A program made the translations under genes and the position numbers. Source: an uncultured Rhodanobacteraceae bacterium (GTDB lineage: Bacteria > Pseudomonadota > Gammaproteobacteria > Xanthomonadales > Rhodanobacteraceae). Taken from it: a DNA stretch of 9,425 bases. The stretch lies in contig CALFNI010000508.1 in assembly GCA_937902695.1 (NCBI GenBank), forward strand, positions 1-9,425, written 5' to 3'. Shown piece after piece: positions 1 to 4,690 of the stretch. The notes below the pieces were generated by a model, which saw only the letters and a list, made by a program, of their open reading frames with translations, was not told the origin of the DNA and ran no database searches. Each line of letters opens with the position of its first letter. The stretch's first letter is position 1.

Positions 1-947
1 TACCGATTGCCCTCGCCTTCGCCGGGCTGGTCGCCGCCTGCGGCAAGGAAAGCGCCGAGCAGGCCGCCCAGACCGCGCCCGCCGCGGCGCCCGCGCCGAA
101 GGCCGCCGCCCCGCTCGATCAGCCCGCGACGCCGGCCGCGCCGACGAGCGCAGCCGCGCTGATGGGCCCGAAGCTCGACACCGTCATTGCCGGCAACTGG
201 CGCTCGGACAAGAACAAGGCCCGCGATCAGTACCGCCATCCGAAGGAGACGCTCGAGTTCTTCGGGCTCAAGCCCGGCGACACGCTGATCGAGATCACGC
301 CCGGGGCTGGGTGGTACACCGAGATCCTCGCGCCGGCGCTCAAGGGCAACGGTACCTACGTCGCCGCGATCGCCAAGCCGAAGAAGCCGCAGGGCGAGGA
401 CGCGCAGGATCAGTCCGGCCTCAAGAAGAAGTTCGCCGACGACGCCGCCGAATACGGCGAAGCGAAGATCGTCGAGTTCGACGGGCAGGCGCCGAACTTC
501 GGTCCGGCCGGATCGGCGGACATGGTCGTCACGTTCCGCAACGTGCACAACTGGGTGTCCGCCAATACGGCGCCGCAGATGTTCAAGGCATTCTTCGACG
601 TGCTGAAGCCGGGCGGCGTGCTCGGCGTCGAGGATCATCGCGCCGCCGATGGCGCGAACGTCGAGCAGACCAAGGAGAAGGGCTACCTTCCCACCGACTA
701 CGTCATCAAGCTCGCGACCGACGCCGGCTTCAGGCTCAAGGCGCAGAGCGAAATCAATGCGAATCCGAAGGACACGAAGGACTACGAGAAAGGCGTCTGG
801 ACGCTGCCGCCGACGCTCACGCTCGGCGACAAGGATCGCGAAAAATACCTCGCGATCGGCGAATCGGACCGCATGACGCTGAAGTTCGTGAAGCCCGGCG
901 CCGGCGACGAGATCTTCCACCAGGGCAACGACTCGGGCGGCAACTGA
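1..947 (+). CDS. Exported lipoprotein with class I SAM-methyltransferase fold (5' partial)
   Basis: The frame is open from the left edge (first whole codon at 3), so the true start lies outside the window; the ATG at 162 is internal. The visible 5' codons read as the end of a signal peptide with a lipobox, Leu-Val-Ala-Ala-Cys, the Cys codon at 39-41. About 40 Ala/Pro-rich residues follow as a linker, then a globular domain. That domain carries a SAM-binding-like motif I (LIEITPGAGWYTEI, about 285-326), an RNVHNW segment near 537-554 and a post-motif LKPGGVLGVEDH. This matches the 'predicted methyltransferase' group I know as COG4798, whose substrate is unknown to me. The protein should be anchored to a membrane on the periplasmic side, which is odd for a SAM-dependent enzyme. 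It may be a methyltransferase fold with another role. The family call is firm; the activity is not. Confidence 0.87.
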   Translation, partial: PIALAFAGLVAACGKESAEQAAQTAPAAAPAPKAAAPLDQPATPAAPTSAAALMGPKLDTVIAGNWRSDKNKARDQYRHPKETLEFFGLKPGDTLIEITPGAGWYTEILAPALKGNGTYVAAIAKPKKPQGEDAQDQSGLKKKFADDAAEYGEAKIVEFDGQAPNFGPAGSADMVVTFRNVHNWVSANTAPQMFKAFFDVLKPGGVLGVEDHRAADGANVEQTKEKGYLPTDYVIKLATDAGFRLKAQSEINANPKDTKDYEKGVWTLPPTLTLGDKDREKYLAIGESDRMTLKFVKPGAGDEIFHQGNDSGGN

Positions 948-960
948 TCGCACTCGATCA
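945..960 (+). repeat. Small inverted repeat overlapping the lipoprotein stop codon
   Basis: TGATCG (945-950) and CGATCA (955-960) form a 6-bp stem with a 4-base CACT loop. The first arm contains the TGA stop of the lipoprotein gene, and the second arm abuts the larger palindrome at 961. Two hairpins in tandem directly after a stop suggest transcript 3'-end protection or weak termination. No T-run follows, so it is not a standard intrinsic terminator. Confidence 0.45.
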
Positions 961-984
961 CCCTCTCCCGCTTGCGGGAGAGGG
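961..984. repeat. REP-like palindrome, copy 1
   Basis: CCCTCTCCCGC (961-971), two bases TT, then GCGGGAGAGGG (974-984): a perfect 11-bp inverted repeat. It lies 13 bp after the lipoprotein stop and 29 bp before the rluE start. Three more copies occur at 2841-2877, 4645-4670 and 6491-6529. No T-run follows on either strand, so I read it as a dispersed REP-type element rather than a classical terminator, though it may still attenuate transcription or stabilise mRNA. Confidence 0.85.
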
Positions 985-1000
985 TCTGGTCGGGCAATCC

Positions 1001-1004
1001 GGAG
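1001..1004 (+). promoter_or_regulatory. Ribosome binding site of rluE
   Basis: GGAG, 9 bases before the ATG at 1014. It settles the start of rluE in favour of 1014 over the in-frame ATG at 972. Confidence 0.65.
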
Positions 1005-1013
1005 CGATCGCGC

Positions 1014-1571
1014 ATGCTGATCCTCCTCAACAAGCCGTACGGCGTCCTCTGCCAGTTCACCGACCGCAGCGTCCCGCCGAAGCCGACGCTCGCGGATTTC
1101 GTCCGCGTTCCGGACGTCTATCCGGCCGGACGTCTCGATTTCGATTCCGAGGGCCTCGTCGTGCTGACCGATGACGGCGCGCTCGCGCACCGGCTGACCG
1201 ATCCCAGGCACAAGCTCGCCAAGACCTATCTCGTGCAGGTCGAAGGCACGCCGAACGAAGCCGCGCTCGAGCGTTTGCGGCGCGGCGTCATGCTCAATGA
1301 CGGTCCGACGTTGCCGGCCGACGCCGAAGCGCTCGCCGGCGCACCGGAGCGGTTGTGGCCGCGCGATCCGCCGATCCGCGTCCGCAAGAACGTGCCCGAT
1401 GCGTGGATTCGCCTCAGTATCCGCGAAGGCCGCAATCGGCTGGTGCGTCGCATGACGGCAGCGGTCGGGCTGCCGACGCTGCGGCTGATCCGCGTCGGCG
1501 CGGGGCCGTATGAACTCGGCGATCTCGAGTCGGGTCGAAGCCGCGTCGTTTCTGCGGAATCGGACCGGTGA
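1014..1571 (+). CDS. rluE: 23S rRNA pseudouridine synthase, RluE type
   Basis: Predicted to isomerise a uridine to pseudouridine in 23S rRNA (U2457 in E. coli numbering), acting in the cytoplasm during large-subunit maturation. The 185-residue protein is close to a whole RluE. It starts MLILLNKPYGVLCQFTD, has the catalytic motif YPAGRLDFDSEG with the nucleophile Asp42, then LNDGPTLPA, the family-typical LWPRDPPIR, and EGRNRLVRRMTAAVGLPTLR near the C-terminus. No S4 domain is seen, as expected for RluE. The ATG at 1014 is chosen because GGAG lies at 1001-1004 with 9-base spacing and homologs begin exactly here. An upstream ATG at 972 sits inside the palindrome and encodes non-homologous residues. 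The stop overlaps the next gene's GTG by 4 bases, so the two are probably translationally coupled. I see no clear promoter between 985 and 1013. Confidence 0.95.
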   Translation: MLILLNKPYGVLCQFTDRSVPPKPTLADFVRVPDVYPAGRLDFDSEGLVVLTDDGALAHRLTDPRHKLAKTYLVQVEGTPNEAALERLRRGVMLNDGPTLPADAEALAGAPERLWPRDPPIRVRKNVPDAWIRLSIREGRNRLVRRMTAAVGLPTLRLIRVGAGPYELGDLESGRSRVVSAESDR

Positions 1572-2047
1572 CCGGCAATGCATTCACGATCGCCGCTGTC
1601 GAGGCGCGCGACATTGTCGAGATCGAGGCGCTCTTCCGCGCCTACGAGGCGCACATCGGCGTCGATCTCTCGTACCAGGGCTTCGCCGACGAGCTTGCGA
1701 CGTTGCCGGGAAAATACGCGCCGCCGCGCGGACAGCTGCTGATCGCGCGCAACGCAGCCGGCACCGCGATCGGCTGCGTCGCGCTGCGCCCGATCGATGC
1801 GCGCTGCTGCGAGATGAAGCGCCTGTTCGTGTCGCCGCAAGGCCGCGGGCTCGGGCTCGGCCGCGCGCTCGCCGAAGCGGTCATCGCCGAAGCTGCGAAG
1901 CTCGGCTACGCGGAGCTGCGCCTCGACACGCTGCCGTCGATGCACGAAGCGATCGCGCTCTATCGCACGCTCGGCTTCGTCCCGATCGCGCCGTACTACG
2001 CGGCGCGCGAAGGCACCTTGTTCATGGCCCTATCATTGCGGGCATGA
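1568..2047 (+). CDS. GNAT-family N-acetyltransferase
   Basis: A 159-residue single-domain protein predicted to transfer an acetyl group from acetyl-CoA to an unknown amine. GNAT features are clear: an N-terminal strand-helix start, the CCEMKRLFVSP beta-4 strand (about 80-90), the acetyl-CoA pyrophosphate loop QGRGLG (91-96) followed by helix GRALAEAVIAEA, the LRLDT strand (117-121), and the LYRTLGF motif (131-137). Related sequences are usually annotated only as GNAT acetyltransferases, so the substrate cannot be given. The start is a GTG overlapping the rluE stop (GTGA, 1568-1571), and the stop overlaps the next ATG (ATGA, 2044-2047). That makes it the middle gene of a three-gene operon. No separate promoter or strong Shine-Dalgarno sequence is visible, consistent with coupled translation. 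Confidence 0.92.
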   Translation: MTGNAFTIAAVEARDIVEIEALFRAYEAHIGVDLSYQGFADELATLPGKYAPPRGQLLIARNAAGTAIGCVALRPIDARCCEMKRLFVSPQGRGLGLGRALAEAVIAEAAKLGYAELRLDTLPSMHEAIALYRTLGFVPIAPYYAAREGTLFMALSLRA

Positions 2048-2811
2048 CGTTCCACGATCATTTTTCCGGCCACGCGACGACATACCGCGAGGCGCGCCCG
2101 CTGTATCCGCCCGCGCTGTTCGACTGGCTCGCGCGCGAGGCGCCGGTGCGGACGCTCGCGTGGGACGCGGGCTGCGGCAACGGGCAGGCGAGCGTCACGC
2201 TGGCCGCCCGTTTCGCGCGCGTGTTCGCGACCGATCCGAGCGCGAACCAGATCGCCAATGCCGCCGCGCGGCCGAACATCGAGTACCGCGTCGAGCCCGC
2301 CGAGCAGTGCTCGCTGCCGTCGGCGAGCGCCGATCTCGTCACCGTCGCGCAGGCGCTGCACTGGTTCGACTTCGCGCGGTTCTTCGCCCAAGCAGGACGC
2401 GTGCTGAAGCCGGGCGGTCTCTTCGCGGCATGGGCGTACGCCGATTGCCGCGTCACGCCCGCCGTCGACGCGCTGAAGGATCGCGTCTACATCGACCTCA
2501 CGGGACCGTATTGGCCGCCCGAGCGCGACTATGTCGATGCGGGCTACCGAACGATTCCGATGCCCTTCGGCGACGGCGCGCCGTTCGAGGAAGTCGCGGC
2601 GCCCGCGTTCGAAATGCGCGTCGACTGGGATGTCGCGCAGTTCCTCGCGTACCTGCGCTCGTGGTCGGCGACGCAGCGCTACATCAAGGCCAACGGCAGC
2701 GATCCGGTTGCGACGGTGGAAGCGGACGTTCGCGGCGCATGGGGCGATCCCGCGGAACGGCGCGCGGTGCACTGGGATTTTCATGTTCGCTGCGGGCGAA
2801 TGCGCGAGTAG
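2044..2811 (+). CDS. Class I SAM-dependent methyltransferase
   Basis: A 255-residue cytoplasmic protein. It opens with the FSGHATTYREARPLYPPALF segment typical of small-molecule methyltransferases distantly like yeast Tmt1/Crg1 and bacterial trans-aconitate-type enzymes. Motif I is WDAGCGNGQ (40-48). An acidic TDPS (63-66) should bind the SAM ribose. AQALHWFD (102-109) is motif IV-like, and LKPGG (121-125) is the post-motif. The C-terminal third (about 140-255) is a substrate-cap-like region with many aromatic residues and no recognisable signature. The substrate is unknown. The start is the ATG inside ATGA at 2044, overlapping the GNAT stop; the same frame stays open far upstream, but that region codes for GNAT in another frame. 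It is the last gene of the rluE-GNAT-methyltransferase run and ends 75 bp from a convergent gene. Confidence 0.93.
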   Translation: MTFHDHFSGHATTYREARPLYPPALFDWLAREAPVRTLAWDAGCGNGQASVTLAARFARVFATDPSANQIANAAARPNIEYRVEPAEQCSLPSASADLVTVAQALHWFDFARFFAQAGRVLKPGGLFAAWAYADCRVTPAVDALKDRVYIDLTGPYWPPERDYVDAGYRTIPMPFGDGAPFEEVAAPAFEMRVDWDVAQFLAYLRSWSATQRYIKANGSDPVATVEADVRGAWGDPAERRAVHWDFHVRCGRMRE

Positions 2812-2840
2812 GCGTTCGTTTGCTGGCGTGATCCACGCTT

Positions 2841-2877
2841 GCCCTCACCCTGACCCTCTCCCGCGAGCGGGAGGGGG
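2841..2877. repeat. REP-like palindrome, copy 2 (with head sequence)
   Basis: CCCTCTCCCGC (2854-2864), GA, then GCGGGAGGGGG (2867-2877). The arms pair fully if one G-T wobble is allowed. A head, GCCCTCACCCTGA (2841-2853), is shared almost exactly with the copy inside hrpB. It fills the gap between the methyltransferase and the convergent ArsR-type gene, ending 9 bases before the regulator's stop, so it could act as a two-way transcript end. No T-run is present on either side. Confidence 0.82.
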
Positions 2878-2886
2878 AAAGAGCCG

Positions 2887-3570
2887 TCACCAGTCGACGC
2901 CGAGTGCGCGCAAACCTTCGTGGCCGCGTGCGCTGATGCCGACCGCGCGCGTGCCGTTCCGGCGCAGGAGCCAGCGTTCGTCGAGCATGCGCCGCGCGAG
3001 CAGCGTGCCGAGCGGACCGGACAGATGAAAGCGCCGCTCGGTCCAGTCGACGCAGGTGCGTCCGTCGAGCCCGAGCACGGCGGCGTCGCCTTCGACGATC
3101 AGGCCGCTCTCGCGCAGCAGCGATTCGCCGTTGCGGTTGAGGCGCACGGCGTCGCTGCCGAGATCGAGCGCATGCGCGCCGCGCAGCCGATCGAACAGCG
3201 CGACGCCGAGCTTGCCCGCGAGGTGCTTGTAGCAGGTGCGCGCCGCCGCGAGATCGCGGTCGGCGATCGAGCGCTCCTTGATGCGGCGCGGTGCCGCGAG
3301 CATCAGCGTTTCGATCCAGTGCGCGACATCTTCGTCGGCGAGCCGGTAATAGCGATGACGGCCCTGGCCGACGACGCTCAAAAGACCCGCATCGGCGAGA
3401 CGCTTCAGATGTGCGCTCGCGGTCGCGGCGGCGACGCCGGCGATCGTCGCCAGCTCGCCGGCGGGCCGTGCGCGGCTGTCGAGCAGCGCGAGCACGATCG
3501 CGGCGCGCGCGGGTTCCGCGAGCAGCGCGCCGAACTCGGCGAGTTGATGGCGGGTGACCGGTTCGTCCAT
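2887..3570 (-). CDS. ArsR-type winged-helix transcriptional regulator
   Basis: A 227-residue DNA-binding protein. The N-terminal winged helix-turn-helix covers about residues 8-80: GALLAEPARAAIVLALL, then the recognition region TASAHLKRLADAGLLSVV, then the wing GQGRHRYYRL. This is the ArsR/SmtB fold. The protein is about twice as long as classical metal-sensing ArsR proteins and lacks their ELCVCDL metal site. The C-terminal half has the RTCYKHLAGKLGVALFD motif (111-127) and a second Cys in RTCVDWTERR (171-180). Both are familiar from a long ArsR-like subfamily whose ligand I do not know. Cys113 and Cys173 could be ligand- or redox-sensing, but that is speculation. The ATG at 3570 has no Shine-Dalgarno sequence before it. 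The gene is divergent from the DMT permease, its most likely target besides itself. Confidence 0.9.
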   Translation of the reverse strand: MDEPVTRHQLAEFGALLAEPARAAIVLALLDSRARPAGELATIAGVAAATASAHLKRLADAGLLSVVGQGRHRYYRLADEDVAHWIETLMLAAPRRIKERSIADRDLAAARTCYKHLAGKLGVALFDRLRGAHALDLGSDAVRLNRNGESLLRESGLIVEGDAAVLGLDGRTCVDWTERRFHLSGPLGTLLARRMLDERWLLRRNGTRAVGISARGHEGLRALGVDW

Positions 3571-3725
3571 GCGGCTAGACTAGCGCGGGCCCGCCAGGCT
3601 CGCTTCGTCCCGCGGCGAAGCGTCGGCGGCGCGGATGGCGTAGCGTCCGTTCCCAAGTGGACCCGCGCATTTCGCGTGGGCCGGCTCGTGTCAGCGCCGG
3701 GCTCAACAGGCAGAATTCGCTTCGC
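3571..3725. promoter_or_regulatory. Shared divergent upstream region of the ArsR-type gene and permease
   Basis: This 155-bp gap holds both promoters. Two symmetric elements are visible: the perfect palindrome GCGGGCCCGC at 3585-3594, and the inverted repeat CGCTTCG (3601-3607) ... CGAAGCG (3616-3622) with an 8-base spacer. On the minus strand TAGTCT (revcomp of 3578-3583) is a possible -10 so close to the regulator's ATG that the message would be nearly leaderless, fitting the missing ribosome site. I see no good promoter match for the permease on the plus strand. Confidence 0.4.
3601..3622. promoter_or_regulatory. Candidate operator (inverted repeat)
   Basis: Perfect 7-bp arms CGCTTCG and CGAAGCG are separated by 8 bases and centred about 40 bp upstream of the regulator's ATG. 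The size and position fit a dimeric winged-helix repressor site between divergent genes. A chance hairpin in GC-rich DNA is possible. Confidence 0.35.
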
Positions 3726-4625
3726 ATGACGACCCTCGCCGAAGGCGCGACCGCGCTCCGCCCCAGCCGCGATCTCTGGACGCCGATCGAGCTCCTCGTA
3801 CTCGGCGCGATCTGGGGCGGCTCGTTTCTTTTCATGCGCGTCGCCGCCAAGGATTTCGGGCCGCTGCCGCTGGTCGGCGTCAGGCTCGTCAGCGGCGTCG
3901 CGATCCTGCTGCCGTTCCTCTGGCGCGCGCGGGCGCGCATCACGCGCGCGCACTGGCCGCGCTTCGCGCTGATCGGCGCGCTCAACTCGGCGATTCCGTT
4001 CACGCTGTTCGCGTGGGGCGCCGAGCGGGCGCCGGCCGGCATCGGCGCGATCGCGAACAGCATGACGGTGCTGTTCGCCGCGCTGGTCGCATTCGTCGTG
4101 TTCCGCGAGCAGATCGGGCGCCGGCGCGGCATCGCCCTCGTGGTCGGCTTCATCGGCGTCGTGATCCTCGCGAGCGGGCGCATAGCCGGCGAGAACGTCA
4201 TGGGCGCGGCGATCGCGGGCTCGATCGCGTCGCTCTGCTACGGCTTCTCGATCAACCTGACGCGGCACTGGCTGAGCGACATTCCGCCGAGCGCCGGCGT
4301 CGCGGGCACGCTGAGCTGCGCGACGCTGATGGCCGCGCCGTTCGCGGCGGCGACGCGGCCTGCGGCGCCGATTCCGGCCGTGTCCTGGCTCGCAGCGACG
4401 GCGCTCGGCGTGCTCTGCACCGGCATCGCATACTGGCTGTTCTTCCGGCTGATCCAGCGCGTCGGATCGGCGCGCGCGTCGACGACGACGTACCTCGTGC
4501 CAATCTTCGGCGTCGCGTGGGGCTGGCTGCTGCTTGGCGAGACGCCGACCCTGACGATGGTGGCGTCGGCGGTGCTGATTCTCGGCAGCGTGATCTTGAG
4601 CCAGCGCGAGCCGAAGAGGGTTTGA
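3726..4625 (+). CDS. EamA/DMT-superfamily transporter
   Basis: A 299-residue polytopic inner-membrane protein with two EamA repeats (about 20-150 and 158-292), giving the usual ten membrane helices. Repeat 1 begins with LVLGAIWGGSFLFMR (24-38) and contains AERAPAGIGAIANSMTVLFAAL (99-120 region). Repeat 2 ends with the conserved pattern GIAYWLFFRLIQRVGSARAS (233-252), then TYLVPIFGVAWGWLLLGE. The length is normal for the drug/metabolite transporter superfamily, whose members usually export amino acids or other metabolites; the substrate cannot be read from sequence. The ATG at 3726 puts only about 20 residues before the first helix. An in-frame GTG at 3657 would add 23 residues that are not family-like. 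The divergent ArsR-type gene is its probable regulator. The stop lies 65 bp from convergent hrpB, with a palindrome between. Confidence 0.93.
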   Translation: MTTLAEGATALRPSRDLWTPIELLVLGAIWGGSFLFMRVAAKDFGPLPLVGVRLVSGVAILLPFLWRARARITRAHWPRFALIGALNSAIPFTLFAWGAERAPAGIGAIANSMTVLFAALVAFVVFREQIGRRRGIALVVGFIGVVILASGRIAGENVMGAAIAGSIASLCYGFSINLTRHWLSDIPPSAGVAGTLSCATLMAAPFAAATRPAAPIPAVSWLAATALGVLCTGIAYWLFFRLIQRVGSARASTTTYLVPIFGVAWGWLLLGETPTLTMVASAVLILGSVILSQREPKRV

Positions 4626-4644
4626 CGAACCTGCCGCTGCTTTT

Positions 4645-4670
4645 CCCCTCTCCCGCAAGCGGGAGAGGGG
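4645..4670. repeat. REP-like palindrome, copy 3
   Basis: CCCCTCTCCCGC (4645-4656), AA, then GCGGGAGAGGGG (4659-4670): a perfect 12-bp inverted repeat. It lies between the convergent permease and hrpB stops (4625 and 4691). TTTT precedes it on the plus strand, which gives AAAA after it on the minus strand, so neither direction has the U-run of an intrinsic terminator. It lacks the GCCCTCACCC head seen in copies 2 and 4. Confidence 0.85.
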
Positions 4671-4690
4671 ATAAGGCCGCGCGGGAAAGA

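Noticed and set aside
972..1013. Earlier ATG for rluE at 972
   Set aside because: It lies within the REP-like palindrome, lacks a ribosome site, and adds residues absent from RluE proteins.
1510..2043. Upstream extension of the methyltransferase frame to 1510
   Set aside because: This stretch codes for rluE and the GNAT protein in other frames; the ATGA overlap at 2044 is a better start.
3657..3725. GTG start of the permease at 3657
   Set aside because: The added 23 residues are unlike DMT proteins, and the ATG at 3726 leaves a normal N-terminus before the first helix.
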